Below, one piece after another: positions 43,881 to 53,090 of a stretch of 64,000 nt of DNA. The notes under the pieces were generated by a model that saw only the letters and a list, made by a program, of their open reading frames with translations, did not search any database and had not been told where the DNA came from. The translations under genes and the position numbers were made by a program. Every line of letters begins with the position of its first letter. Within the stretch, counting starts at the first letter, position 1. The DNA comes from DYRB01 sp963709645 (lineage in GTDB: Bacteria; Pseudomonadota; Gammaproteobacteria; Chromatiales; Chromatiaceae): contig CAVPXP010000013.1 of NCBI GenBank assembly GCA_963709645.1, positions 62,001 to 126,000 of the forward strand. Reading direction: 5' to 3'.

Positions 43881-44351
43881 TTAGATTCGCTTTGCAAAGG
43901 AATCGACGATGGATTTGTGGGCGGCGGCATTGATCTCTTTCTCAAGGATCTTCTGCGCTGCGGCCACTGCCAACTCCCCGATCTTCTCGCGCAGCCCCTC
44001 CCGGGCCCGGTTCGTCTCCTGCTCCAATTCGGCGCGCGCCGCGACCAGCATCCGGTCACCCTCGGCGCGCGCGTCCAGCTTGGCCTGCTCGACGATCTCG
44101 GTTCCGCGGCGCTGGGCCTGCCCGATGACCTCAGCGGCGTGTGCCTTGGCCGCTTGCATGGTCTCCAGGGCTCGCTTGCGTCCCAGCTCCTGCTCATTGT
44201 GGCCGCGCTCCGCCGCCGCCAGGCCCTCGGCGATTTTGGTCTTGCGGGCGTCCAGGGCCTTCACGATGGGCGTCCAGACGTAGGTCATAGTGAACCAGAC
44301 GAAGACTGCGAAGGAGATCATCTGGCCGATAAGCGTCAGATTGAAATTCAT
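43881..44351 (-). CDS. atpF: F1Fo ATP synthase subunit b
   Basis: A 156-residue peripheral stalk. One N-terminal membrane helix (MNFNLTLIGQMISFAVFVWF) is followed by a long alanine- and glutamate-rich coiled coil with EVIGQAQRRGTEIVEQAK. It is 9 bp upstream of atpH. Confidence 0.95.
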   Translation of the reverse strand: MNFNLTLIGQMISFAVFVWFTMTYVWTPIVKALDARKTKIAEGLAAAERGHNEQELGRKRALETMQAAKAHAAEVIGQAQRRGTEIVEQAKLDARAEGDRMLVAARAELEQETNRAREGLREKIGELAVAAAQKILEKEINAAAHKSIVDSFAKRI

Positions 44352-44407
44352 CTGTTTGCCTCGTTGCGGACGAGTGGCGGCGACGTCGAATGTCGTCGCG
44401 CGGGAGA

Positions 44408-44659
44408 CTAGGCCGCGAACATCAGGTAAAGGCCCATGGCGATCGCGATGACCGGCAGCGCATCCACCAAGCCCATGACGATGAAGAACTGGGTGCGCAG
44501 CATGGGAATCAGCTCAGGCTGGCGCGCAGCGCCTTCGAGGAAGCGCCCGCCGAGCACGCCGATGCCGACACCGGCACCTACCGCGCCCAAGCCGAGCATG
44601 AGACCGGCACCGATGAATTTGATCGCCATTGCAAAGGCTTGTGCGACTTCGAGTTCCAT
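44408..44659 (-). CDS. atpE: F1Fo ATP synthase subunit c
   Basis: An 83-residue two-helix proteolipid of the rotor ring. The first helix holds the glycine-rich GAVGAGVGIGVLGG, a polar loop RQPELIP follows, and the second helix carries the proton-binding aspartate in MGLVDALPVIAIA. No sodium-specific ligands are evident, so it is probably proton-coupled. The ATG at 44659 is preferred to an in-frame TTG two codons upstream. Confidence 0.96.
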   Translation of the reverse strand: MELEVAQAFAMAIKFIGAGLMLGLGAVGAGVGIGVLGGRFLEGAARQPELIPMLRTQFFIVMGLVDALPVIAIAMGLYLMFAA

Positions 44660-44702
44660 GAGCAATACCCTCAGGTTGACGTGACGAGAATGAAAGAGAC
44701 CT

Positions 44703-45548
44703 TTAGTGGTGCTCCTGATGGGCCATGTCGAGATAGACGATGGTCAGCACCATGAAGATGAAGGCCTGGAGCGTGATGATCAGGATATGGAAGACGGCCC
44801 AGACGAACTGCAGGATGCCCGCGGTACCAGCAAGGACAACACCGCCGCCGTACATGATCGCGATCAGGATGAAGATCATCTCGCCGGCATACATGTTGCC
44901 GAACAGACGCAGCGCGAGCGAGACAGGCTTGGAGATCAGACTGATGCCCTCCAGCACGAGATTGGCGGGCATGCCCCACTTACCGAAGGGCTGCAGGGTC
45001 AATTCGCCGAGGAATCCGCCGACGCCCTTGATTTTGAAGCTGTAGTAGAGCACAAGACCGAACACGGTGAGCGCCATGCCGAAGGTGGCATTGGGGTCCG
45101 TGGTGGGGACCACGCGCAAGTGCGGAACCCCAATCATGCCGGCAAGCCAGGGGAGCAGGTCCACCGGAAGCAGGTCCATGAGGTTCATCAGCAGTATCCA
45201 GCAGAAGATCGTCAGCGCCAGGGGCGCGACCATCGGATTCTTGCCGGAGAAAGACCCGCGGACGTTCTCCTCAACGAAGTCCACCACCCACTCGACGAAA
45301 TTCTGGGCTGGGCCTGGCACGCCCGCGGTTACGCGATCTGCGACCTTCTTGAAGAACCAGGCGAAGAGTCCGCCCAGGACCAGCGAGAAGATCATCGTAT
45401 CGACGTTGATGGCCCATAGGCCCATAGCGGCTGCATCCGCACTGCTGTGGGCAAAGCCCCAGCCGTGGCCCGGCAGGTGACCGAAGGTCAGGTTGGTCAG
45501 ATGGTGCTGGATGTAATCTTGGGAAGTGAGGGTTGTGGACGAGGACAT
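44703..45548 (-). CDS. atpB: F1Fo ATP synthase subunit a
   Basis: A 281-residue proton-channel subunit with five to six membrane helices. The helix with the essential arginine reads KPVSLALRLFGNMYAGEMI, and LTPLPVDLLPWL-type and NLMDLLPVDLLPW segments precede it. It lies 6 bp after atpI. Confidence 0.96.
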   Translation of the reverse strand: MSSSTTLTSQDYIQHHLTNLTFGHLPGHGWGFAHSSADAAAMGLWAINVDTMIFSLVLGGLFAWFFKKVADRVTAGVPGPAQNFVEWVVDFVEENVRGSFSGKNPMVAPLALTIFCWILLMNLMDLLPVDLLPWLAGMIGVPHLRVVPTTDPNATFGMALTVFGLVLYYSFKIKGVGGFLGELTLQPFGKWGMPANLVLEGISLISKPVSLALRLFGNMYAGEMIFILIAIMYGGGVVLAGTAGILQFVWAVFHILIITLQAFIFMVLTIVYLDMAHQEHH

Positions 45549-45554
45549 CGATGT

Positions 45555-45980
45555 TTACCTCACCTGGTCGGGCGCCTTTGGTCTGCGCGGTGAACTGTGC
45601 ACGTTCTGGGCAGCAAGGATCGGCGGCAGCACCTGAACTACGAAATAGCTGCCGAGGAGCAGCGGCAGATCGAGCCCGTCAATGGCCGCGAAGGCGGCGG
45701 CGAAGAGCCCGAGCAACAGCGCAATCTTGCCGACCTCTGCGCTATAAAACCGCATCAGGAGCGCCCCTGGTACCTGGGCACGGTAGTCCCGGAATACCCA
45801 CATCACGACCACCGCATTGGCCACAAGGCAGGCACCTCCCCCGATCAGCACCGAGAGAGCGCGCAGGGACCCGAAGGGCATGGCGGCCAAGGTCGCCACG
45901 AGCGTCAGGACCGCTTGGAGGCCCAAGACCCGTCGCGCCAGCGTGGCCCGGATGAGCGGGGTCGAAGACGGCGATTGCAT
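45555..45980 (-). CDS. atpI: ATP synthase subunit I
   Basis: A 141-residue four-helix membrane protein at the head of the operon, thought to help assemble the c-ring. SVLIGGGACLVANAVVVMWVF and FYSAEVGKIALLLGLF are typical. It starts 40-50 bases after the predicted transcription start. Confidence 0.85.
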   Translation of the reverse strand: MQSPSSTPLIRATLARRVLGLQAVLTLVATLAAMPFGSLRALSVLIGGGACLVANAVVVMWVFRDYRAQVPGALLMRFYSAEVGKIALLLGLFAAAFAAIDGLDLPLLLGSYFVVQVLPPILAAQNVHSSPRRPKAPDQVR

Positions 45981-46026
45981 GGTCTGTCAGATCGGTGCAG
46001 GAACCCCCCTGCCGTGCCGGGGGCGA

Positions 46027-46055
46027 AGTATAGGGATGCTGGAATAGGCGGTCAA
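46027..46055 (-). promoter_or_regulatory. Sigma-70 promoter of the atp operon
   Basis: On the minus strand TTGACC (46050-46055) is separated by exactly 17 bases from TATACT (46027-46032). It lies in the parB-atpI gap, about 40 bases before the atpI start. Confidence 0.8.
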
Positions 46056-46156
46056 ACGCAATGATGCGGCCATAAGCTCGGCTGCGGGGGCGGGGAGAGG
46101 ATTCGATGGGGCCAAAGATCGATCACGCACGTGGCCGCCCGTCAGGTGCGGCTCGA

Positions 46157-47080
46157 TCATTTGATGTGAGCGAGGATGCCGTCGAGCTCGTCGAGGCTGT
46201 TGTAGGCGATCAGGAGCTTGCCGGTCCCCTTGGTCCCTTGCTGGATCTCGACCCTGGCGCCCAGGCGATCGGTGAGGTCGTCGAGCAAGCGGCGGATGTT
46301 CGGATCCAGATCGATCTTGGGGCGGCGCCCGAGCTTGTCCTGGTCCTCGAGTTGGAGGCGGCGGACCAGCCTTTCTGTCTCGCGCACCGACAGCCCGCGG
46401 GCGACGACAGCGCGGGCCACCTCGCTCTGGCGGGTACCCTTTAGCCCGAGCAGGCAGCGGGCGTGGCCCATCTCCAGGTTGCGGCTTTCCAGAAAGCCCT
46501 TGACGTCCTCGTTCAGCTCCAGCAGGCGCAGGAGATTGGTGACCGTAGTGCGCGATTTGCCCACCGCCTCGGCGACCTGCTGATGGGTCAGGCCGAACTC
46601 GTGGAGCAGGCGGTTGAGGGCGGCGGCCTCCTCCAGCGGATTGAGGTCGGCGCGCTGGATATTCTCGATGAGGCCGATGGCGACGGCCGACTGCTCATCG
46701 ACCTCACGCACCACCACAGGAATTTCGGTGAGACCCGCCTGCTGGGAGGCCCGCCAGCGCCGCTCTCCGGCGATGATCTCGTAATGGCCATCGCCGACGG
46801 GCCTGACCACGATGGGCTGGATGACCCCCTGAGCGGCGATGGAGTCGGCAAGCTCGCGCAGGCTGTCTGGGTCAAAGTCCCGCCTGGGTTGGTAGCGCCC
46901 GCGGCGGATCAGGTCCACGGGGAGATGGGTCAGGGGTACCCCCGAAGCGAGACGCCCAAGGGCGTCCGCGGCTTCGTCCTCGTCGTCGTGCCGGTGCTCC
47001 TTCAGGCCGCCCAGGAGGGCGTCCAGACCTCGACCCAAGCCGCGGCGCTTCGCATTCATCTGTGATGGGTCCCCAGGCAT
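46157..47080 (-). CDS. parB: Chromosome partitioning protein ParB
   Basis: A 307-residue parS-binding CTPase of the chromosome segregation system. It begins MPGDPSQMNAKRRGLGRGLDALLGG, the conserved ParA-contact tip. GERRWRASQQAG is the CTP-binding box, the helix-turn-helix follows (THQQVAEAVGKSRTTVTNLLRL), and the C-terminal dimer domain ends the protein. It lies 4 bp after parA. No parS palindrome was spotted in the window by eye. Confidence 0.95.
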   Translation of the reverse strand: MPGDPSQMNAKRRGLGRGLDALLGGLKEHRHDDEDEAADALGRLASGVPLTHLPVDLIRRGRYQPRRDFDPDSLRELADSIAAQGVIQPIVVRPVGDGHYEIIAGERRWRASQQAGLTEIPVVVREVDEQSAVAIGLIENIQRADLNPLEEAAALNRLLHEFGLTHQQVAEAVGKSRTTVTNLLRLLELNEDVKGFLESRNLEMGHARCLLGLKGTRQSEVARAVVARGLSVRETERLVRRLQLEDQDKLGRRPKIDLDPNIRRLLDDLTDRLGARVEIQQGTKGTGKLLIAYNSLDELDGILAHIK

Positions 47081-47084
47081 GGTT

Positions 47085-47873
47085 TCAGGCCGCCGCCAGC
47101 GGGCGCTCCTGGCGGCGCAGGACCTCGCTCGCCAGGGCTAGATAGGCGACGGCCCCGCGGGAGACCTTGTCATAGAGCATCACCGGCAGGCCATGACTGG
47201 GCGCCTCGGCGAGACGCACGTTGCGGGGGATGATGGTGCGGTAGACTTGGCCGCCGAAGTGATTGATTAGCTGGGTCGACACCTGATTGGCCAGGTTGTT
47301 GCGGGGGTCGTGCATGGTGCGCAGGATGCCCTCGACCTGGAGCCCGGGATTGCGCGTGGCGCGCACCTGGCCGATGGTATCGAGCAGGGCCGACAGCCCC
47401 TCCAGGGCGTAGTACTCGCACTGGATGGGGATCAAGACCCCGTCGGCAGCGACCAGGGCATTGAGGGTCAGCATGTTGAGTGACGGCGGGCAGTCGATGA
47501 CAACCAGCTCGTAGGCCTCTGCCACCGGACCAAGGATCTTGGCCAGGCTGCGTTCGCGCTTCGGGGAATCGAGGAGCCCAACCTCGGCGGCGGTGAGGTC
47601 GGCATTGGCGGGGAGCAAGTCGAAACCCGGGTGGGGCTCGGCGACGCGCTGGACGCAGTCCGCGAAGGTGGATCCGGACAGCAGGACGTCGCAGGTCGTG
47701 CGCTCGCAGCTCTGCTTATCCACGCCGCAGCCCATGGTCGCGTTGCCCTGCGGATCCAGATCGAGCAGCAAGACACGGCGCTGCATGGAGGCCAGGGACG
47801 CGGCCAAGTTCACAGCGGTAGTGGTCTTGCCGACGCCGCCCTTCTGATTGGCGATGGCGATGATTCTGGCCAT
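47085..47873 (-). CDS. parA: Chromosome partitioning ATPase ParA
   Basis: A 262-residue Walker-type ATPase that moves ParB-parS. The deviant Walker A is KGGVGKTTTAVNLAASL (near 11), then DLDPQGNATMGCG and DCPPSLNMLTLNAL. It overlaps closely with rsmG upstream (4 bp gap) and parB downstream, one transcription unit. Confidence 0.96.
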   Translation of the reverse strand: MARIIAIANQKGGVGKTTTAVNLAASLASMQRRVLLLDLDPQGNATMGCGVDKQSCERTTCDVLLSGSTFADCVQRVAEPHPGFDLLPANADLTAAEVGLLDSPKRERSLAKILGPVAEAYELVVIDCPPSLNMLTLNALVAADGVLIPIQCEYYALEGLSALLDTIGQVRATRNPGLQVEGILRTMHDPRNNLANQVSTQLINHFGGQVYRTIIPRNVRLAEAPSHGLPVMLYDKVSRGAVAYLALASEVLRRQERPLAAA

Positions 47874-47877
47874 GGGC

Positions 47878-48519
47878 TTAGTCCCGTCGGACCTCGATCA
47901 GGTGGCGCTCGCCGACCACGAAGGGGACCGTCAGGCGGTGGATCCTCAGGGTGTCGGGGCAGGGAGTCAGGTCTTCCATTTCGTCCTCGGGCATGCGCCC
48001 CTTCATCAGGAGCAGGCAGCCGGGGCGCGCGAGGAGCGGCTCGCCCAATGCCTTGAGTTGGGACACGGAGGCCACGGCGCGGGCCACAATGGTAGCGAAC
48101 TTTCGCCCCGGCCGATACGACTCCATGCGCGCCTGGACCGCCTCGCAGTTGGTCAGCCCGAGCTCCATGACCGCCTGGCGGACGAAACGGGTCCTTTTCC
48201 CGTTGCCGTCCAGGAGCCAGAAGCGGCGCTTCGGGTGCAGCAGCGCCAGCGGAATGCCGGGCAGCCCGGCTCCGGTTCCCAGGTCCAGAACGGAGTCACC
48301 GACAAGGTAGGGTCCAACCGACAGGCTGTCCAGGAGGTGGCGCCCGACCATCTCGAGGGGGTCGCGCACCGCTGTGAGGTTGTAGGCCTGGTTCCAGTGG
48401 GCAAGCAAGGTGAGGTAAGCGATAAGTCGTTCACGCTGAGAATCGCTCGGCGACAGGGTCATGGCCGCCAAACCGGCATCCAGGCGCTCGCGCAGGGTGC
48501 CGGCGTTCGGTACGACCAT
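47878..48519 (-). CDS. rsmG: 16S rRNA (guanine527-N7)-methyltransferase RsmG
   Basis: Methylates G527 of 16S rRNA. The start at 48519 gives 213 residues, against 207 in Escherichia coli; the frame is open 40 codons further up without similarity. Motifs are NLTAVRDPLEMVGRHLLDSL, the SAM loop VLDLGTGAGLPGIPLAL and RAVASVSQLKAL. It is followed immediately by parA. Confidence 0.93.
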   Translation of the reverse strand: MVVPNAGTLRERLDAGLAAMTLSPSDSQRERLIAYLTLLAHWNQAYNLTAVRDPLEMVGRHLLDSLSVGPYLVGDSVLDLGTGAGLPGIPLALLHPKRRFWLLDGNGKRTRFVRQAVMELGLTNCEAVQARMESYRPGRKFATIVARAVASVSQLKALGEPLLARPGCLLLMKGRMPEDEMEDLTPCPDTLRIHRLTVPFVVGERHLIEVRRD

Positions 48520-49143
48520 CAGTCCCGGGTCGCCCTTGGAGTCGCGTGGACCACCCCGGAAGCGGCGGGACCTACCCGTAACCACCTTGGGAAGGGTCGC
48601 GTCGCGGGTTGTGTCTCGCGTTCGATGGCGTTCATTCAACGTCAGTCCGCGAAAGGCGCCTTCATCCCCAGGGGTCCCTCAGCACCACGCTTGCAGCGCC
48701 CACCGCGCCTTGAGCAGCTTGGAGTGGAACCTGTCCTCTGTCCTCCACTCCACGTCTACTGTGCCCACCTCGTAGCAGTTGTAGGGATTGTAGATCACGA
48801 CCTTAGCCTTCTTTGCTCAGCTTGCTTTCATGATTGACGTGGATGAGTATGACCTGATTTCCCAGAACACTCTGCATTCAGACGACCACAACTGCCACTG
48901 GACTGGGTGCGACGTCCTAACCTGCCGGGCGAAGGCTTGGGCCTCGCACCGAGCACGACTATGGACGATCCGGGACCCTGAGGGAAGGTGGGTTAGGCCG
49001 CGCAGGGCGAAGACGCGGCAACCCACGCCTGAACCGGGCGAGCACCAACCCGAACTCTCCGCCAAGCTCAGCAAACGCGTCTGGCGCCGTCGCGCACGGC
49101 GCTGCTGCTCGGCTTCCGCCACGGGAGATATAGAGCGAACCGT
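48520..49143. other. Gap between mnmG and rsmG with possible coding remnants
   Basis: About 620 bp where most relatives have a short spacer. On the minus strand 48679-48798 reads a protein-like tail (IYNPYNCYEVGTVDVEWRTE and RWALQAWC before the stop), with a stop codon just upstream. On the plus strand a frame from 48830 begins MIDVDEYDLISQNTLHSDD. Neither belongs to a family I recognise; they may be remnants of an inserted gene. Confidence 0.35.
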
Positions 49144-51039
49144 TCACCCGATGCCCCTCCGCCTGAGGTGTATCAGCAGCAGTGACACAGCCGCCGGCGT
49201 CACCCCCGGGATCCGCGCCGCCTGGCCGAGTGTTGCCGGCCGCACGCGGGTCAGCTTCTCGCAGACCTCGGCGGAAAGTCCGCGCACACCCTGGAAGTCG
49301 AAGTCCCCCGGCACCGGCTGCTCATCCTGGGCGCGGGCGCGGGCGATCTCGTCCCCTTGGCGCCCGATGTAGCCTGCGTACTTGGCCTGGATCTCCAACT
49401 GCTCGGCGACGGCGGTGGTGTCCTCGCCGGCATTCAGCGTCGGGCCCAGGCCGGGTAGGCGCATCAGGTCTCGGTAGGCGACCTTGGGCCTGGCCAACAA
49501 GTCCAGGGCACGGGACTCGCGGCGCAATGCGTCGCCGAGAATCTCCTGCTGGAGCTGGGCCAGCTCGGGGTCTGGATCCGGTCGTACCCAGAGCCCCCGC
49601 AGGCGCTCGCGCTCGGCCTCCAGGGCCTCGCGCTTGGCGGCGAAGCGCCGCCATTGGGCATCGCCCACCAGACCCAGGGCACGGCCGGTCTCGGTCAGGC
49701 GCAGGTCCGCGTTGTCCTCCCGCAGCAGGAGCCGGTACTCGGCGCGGCTGGTGAACATGCGGTAGGGCTCGGCGGTGCCGCGGGTGGTGAGGTCGTCCAC
49801 CAGCACACCCAGGTAGGCCTCGTCGCGGCGCGGGGTCCAGGGCGCCTCCCCGCGCACCTGGCGGGCGGCGTTGATCCCGGCCAGCAGACCCTGGGCGGCG
49901 GCCTCCTCGTAGCCCGTGGTCCCGTTGATCTGGCCGGCGAAGAAGAGTCCGGGGACGAAGCGGGTCTCCAGGGTCGGGTCCAGGTCCCGCGGATCGAAGT
50001 AGTCGTACTCGATGGCGTAACCGGGGCGGGTAATGCGGGCCCGCTCGAAGCCGCGCATGGAGCGGACCAGGTCCTGCTGGACGTCGAAGGGCAGGCTGGT
50101 GGAGATCCCGTTGGGATAGACCTCGACGGTGGTCAGCCCCTCCGGCTCGACGAAGATCTGATGGCTGGCCTTTTCGGCGAAGCGCACCACCTTGTCCTCG
50201 ATGGACGGGCAGTAGCGTGGACCGATCCCCTCGATCACACCCGTGTACATGGGGGAACGCGACAGCCCGGCGCGAATGATGGCGTGGGTCTGCTCGCTGG
50301 TGTGGGCAATGTGGCAACTCAGCTGCCGGGGGTGGTCCTCGGGCCGGCCGAAGAACGAGAAGACGGGCAGCGGCGTGTCGCCAGGCTGCTCCTCGAGCAC
50401 CGAGTAGTCGATGCTGCGCCCGTCGATGCGCGGCGGGGTGCCGGTCTTGAGACGGTCGACCCGGAAGGGCAGCTCGCGCAGGCGCCGGGCCAGGGAATTG
50501 GCCGGCGGGTCGCCGGCGCGACCGCCTTCGTGGTTCGCCAGCCCGACGTGGATGCGCCCGGCGAGAAAGGTCCCCACGGTGAGGACCAGGGCCCGGGCGG
50601 GGAAGCGAAGTCCCAGCTGGGTGACCACGCCGGCGGCGCGCCCGCCCTCCAGGATCAAGTCGTCGACCGCCTGCTGGAACAGGTCCAGGTTCGGCTGCCG
50701 CTCCAGGGCCTGGCGGACGAATGCCTTGTAGAGCGCCCGGTCGGCCTGGGCACGGGTGGCCCGAACCGCCGGACCCTTGCTGGCGTTGAGCACGCGGAAC
50801 TGGATGCCGGAGGCGTCCGCGGCACGGCCCATGAGCCCCCCAAGGGCATCGATCTCCTTGACCAGGTGGCCCTTGCCGATACCGCCGATGGCCGGGTTGC
50901 AGCTCATCTGACCCAGGGTCTCGATGTTGTGGGTCAGGAGCAAGGTGCGCGCCCCGCTGCGGGCCGCGGCAAGGGCCGCCTCGCACCCGGCGTGGCCGCC
51001 ACCGACCACGATAACGTCGTAGGTCTCGCTCGCGAACAT
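49144..51039 (-). CDS. mnmG: tRNA uridine-5-carboxymethylaminomethyl modification enzyme MnmG
   Basis: A 631-residue FAD enzyme which, with MnmE, modifies U34 of several tRNAs. The FAD motif VVGGGHAGCEAALAAARSGA is at the N-terminus. CNPAIGGIGKGHLVKEIDAL, GTFLAGRIHVG, the cysteine block GPRYCPSIEDKV and the C-terminal GLSAEVCEKL with PGVTPAAVSLLLIHL are all present. It heads the rsmG-parA-parB series. Confidence 0.97.
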   Translation of the reverse strand: MFASETYDVIVVGGGHAGCEAALAAARSGARTLLLTHNIETLGQMSCNPAIGGIGKGHLVKEIDALGGLMGRAADASGIQFRVLNASKGPAVRATRAQADRALYKAFVRQALERQPNLDLFQQAVDDLILEGGRAAGVVTQLGLRFPARALVLTVGTFLAGRIHVGLANHEGGRAGDPPANSLARRLRELPFRVDRLKTGTPPRIDGRSIDYSVLEEQPGDTPLPVFSFFGRPEDHPRQLSCHIAHTSEQTHAIIRAGLSRSPMYTGVIEGIGPRYCPSIEDKVVRFAEKASHQIFVEPEGLTTVEVYPNGISTSLPFDVQQDLVRSMRGFERARITRPGYAIEYDYFDPRDLDPTLETRFVPGLFFAGQINGTTGYEEAAAQGLLAGINAARQVRGEAPWTPRRDEAYLGVLVDDLTTRGTAEPYRMFTSRAEYRLLLREDNADLRLTETGRALGLVGDAQWRRFAAKREALEAERERLRGLWVRPDPDPELAQLQQEILGDALRRESRALDLLARPKVAYRDLMRLPGLGPTLNAGEDTTAVAEQLEIQAKYAGYIGRQGDEIARARAQDEQPVPGDFDFQGVRGLSAEVCEKLTRVRPATLGQAARIPGVTPAAVSLLLIHLRRRGIG

Positions 51040-51071
51040 GACCGGAGGCCCTGAAAGTGGTGCGGAAACGC

Positions 51072-51101
51072 GCTATAGTAGCGCCCGCTTTGGCAGCGCA
51101 A
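51072..51101 (-). promoter_or_regulatory. Candidate mnmG promoter
   Basis: On the minus strand TTGCGC (51096-51101) and TATAGC (51072-51077) are 18 bases apart, about 30 bases upstream of the mnmG ATG. The match is moderate. Confidence 0.4.
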
Positions 51102-51169
51102 CATATTGGAAAATCAAGGTTTTGACAACCCGCACGCGATCTGGCCAAGCGCGGACCCCAGGGGAGACT

Positions 51170-52111
51170 ATGCAGCTTTTCAAGACCGCCCCCGCCCATA
51201 CCGCCCTGGACGCCGTACTGGACGCAGCCGACCAAGTGATCCTGGGCAAGGGGCACGAGATCCGTCTGGCCGTTTGCTGCCTCCTGGCTGGGGGGCACCT
51301 GCTCATCGAGGACCTCCCCGGCGTCGGCAAGACCACCCTCGCCCAGTTGCTCGCCCGCCTGCTCGGGCTGCAATTCTCCCGCATCCAATTTACCAGCGAT
51401 ATGCTGCCGGCGGACATCATCGGGGTCTCGATCTACGAGCGCAGCGCCGAGGCCTTCCGCTTTCACCCCGGGCCCGTCTTCGCCCAGGTGGTCCTGGCCG
51501 ATGAGATCAACCGAGCCACGCCAAAGGCCCAGAGCGCCCTGCTCGAGGCCATGGAGGAGCATCAGGTGACCGCAGACGGAGAGACCCGGCCCCTGCCGAG
51601 CCCCTTCTTCGTCATCGCCACCCAGAACCCCCGCCACCAGATCGGGACCTTTCCACTGCCGGAGTCCCAGCTCGACCGATTCCTGATGCGTATCCGCCTC
51701 GGCTATCCGTCGGCTCCGCAGGAAAAGCAGCTGCTCGCCGGGGAGGATCGTCGCGCCCTGCTCGATCGGGTGGTGCCGATGGTGACGCTACAGGCCTTGA
51801 CCGCCCTCCAGGGACAAGTCGCCAGGGTACACCTGTCCCCTGCCATCGTGGACTACTGCCACGCCATCCTGAGCTTCACCCGCAGGTCCGGTCGATTCGT
51901 CTATGGACTCTCGCCGCGGGCGGGACTCGGCCTGCTTCGGGCCGCCCGAGCCTGGGCCCTGTTGGCCGGACGTGACTATGTTCTGCCGGAGGACGTTCAG
52001 GCGGTTGTGCCGGCCTGCGTACCCCACCGGCTCGCCGACGGCGGCGACGGGGCCACGGACGTGCACGAGGACATCGCCGAATACATCCTCGCCGGGGTCC
52101 CAGTCCCCTGA
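51170..52111 (+). CDS. MoxR-family AAA+ ATPase
   Basis: A 313-residue AAA+ chaperone-like ATPase. Walker A is EDLPGVGKTTLAQ, Walker B is VVLADEINRATPKAQSALLEAM and sensor 1 lies in FFVIATQNPRHQIGTF. A GGGGAGA site precedes the ATG. Such proteins typically mature or regulate a partner encoded with a DUF58 protein, as here: the DUF58 gene starts 7 bp later. Confidence 0.92.
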   Translation: MQLFKTAPAHTALDAVLDAADQVILGKGHEIRLAVCCLLAGGHLLIEDLPGVGKTTLAQLLARLLGLQFSRIQFTSDMLPADIIGVSIYERSAEAFRFHPGPVFAQVVLADEINRATPKAQSALLEAMEEHQVTADGETRPLPSPFFVIATQNPRHQIGTFPLPESQLDRFLMRIRLGYPSAPQEKQLLAGEDRRALLDRVVPMVTLQALTALQGQVARVHLSPAIVDYCHAILSFTRRSGRFVYGLSPRAGLGLLRAARAWALLAGRDYVLPEDVQAVVPACVPHRLADGGDGATDVHEDIAEYILAGVPVP

Positions 52112-52118
52112 CGCCGTA

Positions 52119-53090
52119 ATGGGCTCCGCTGGTGTGCAGTCCGTCGCTCGGCGGCGTTTCGACGCCTGGCTACGCCGCGCGCCCTGCGACGGACAAGGGG
52201 TGGCCCGCATCGCCGCCCGGCAGATCTACATCCTGCCCACCGGCATGGGGGTCGCCCTCGGCCTGGTGCTGACCCTGATGCTGCTGGGCTCGCTCAACTA
52301 CCAGAACAATCTGGGCCTGCTGTTCACCTTTCTGTTCGCTTCCGTGGCCCTGGTGGCCATGCACCACACCTGGTTCGCCCTCCTCGGACTGAATGTCCAC
52401 GCCCGCGGGGGGGCGGCGGTCTTCGCCGGACAACGGGCGAGTTTTGCGGTGGACCTGCGCAACGACCACCGCGGGCCCCGCGGCGACCTGGTGGTGCGCG
52501 CCGGGGGCGAGGATCACCCGCCCGTCTTTATCCCGGGCCGGGACCTGGCGCGAGTCCAGGTCGGCCTTCCCACATCGAGGCGGGGATGGCTCAGCCTGCC
52601 GGAGGTGCGCATCCACACGCGCTATCCGCTAGGACTCTTCCGGGCTTGGTGTTACGCGCGCACCGATGCCCGCGTCCTCGTCTATCCCAGCCCCGCCGCG
52701 CGGGCGCCAGAGCTGCCGCTGGCCCCGGCGCGCCGTCTGGGGCCGGAGGGCGGGCTGGGCGAGGGGGCTGGGGACTTCGTCGGGTCGCGCCCCTACCGCC
52801 CAGGGGACCCGCCCCGCCACTTGGACTGGAAGGCGCTGGCCCGGGGCCGCGGGCTGGTACTCAAGCAGTTCGGCGGGGACCAGGCGGTCGAGGTCTGGCT
52901 CGACCTGCGCCGCATCGAGGGCGGCGGCCTGGAGACGCGGCTCGAGCAGCTCTGTCGTCAGGTCCTGGACGCGGCGGAACAGGGACTGGCCTTTGGGCTG
53001 CGTCTGCCCGGCATGGAGGTCCCGCTTGGCGAGAGCGAGGGCCACAAGCACCGCTGCTTGGCCGCGCTGGCGACCTTCGGCCGTGGCTAA
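52119..53090 (+). CDS. DUF58 domain membrane protein
   Basis: A 323-residue protein. Two N-terminal hydrophobic segments lie at about 40-85 (LPTGMGVALGLVLTLMLLGS and the next helix). The DUF58 motif region EGGLGEGAGDFVGSRPYRPGDPPRHLDWKALAR follows and resembles a degenerate von Willebrand-A segment. Its 3' end overlaps the transglutaminase start by 8 bp. Function follows the MoxR-DUF58-transglutaminase association; the molecular role is not established. Confidence 0.88.
   Translation: MGSAGVQSVARRRFDAWLRRAPCDGQGVARIAARQIYILPTGMGVALGLVLTLMLLGSLNYQNNLGLLFTFLFASVALVAMHHTWFALLGLNVHARGGAAVFAGQRASFAVDLRNDHRGPRGDLVVRAGGEDHPPVFIPGRDLARVQVGLPTSRRGWLSLPEVRIHTRYPLGLFRAWCYARTDARVLVYPSPAARAPELPLAPARRLGPEGGLGEGAGDFVGSRPYRPGDPPRHLDWKALARGRGLVLKQFGGDQAVEVWLDLRRIEGGGLETRLEQLCRQVLDAAEQGLAFGLRLPGMEVPLGESEGHKHRCLAALATFGRG

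Noticed and set aside
47718..47728. TTATCCACG considered as a DnaA box
   Set aside because: A single site inside the parA coding sequence, not in a cluster or AT-rich region.
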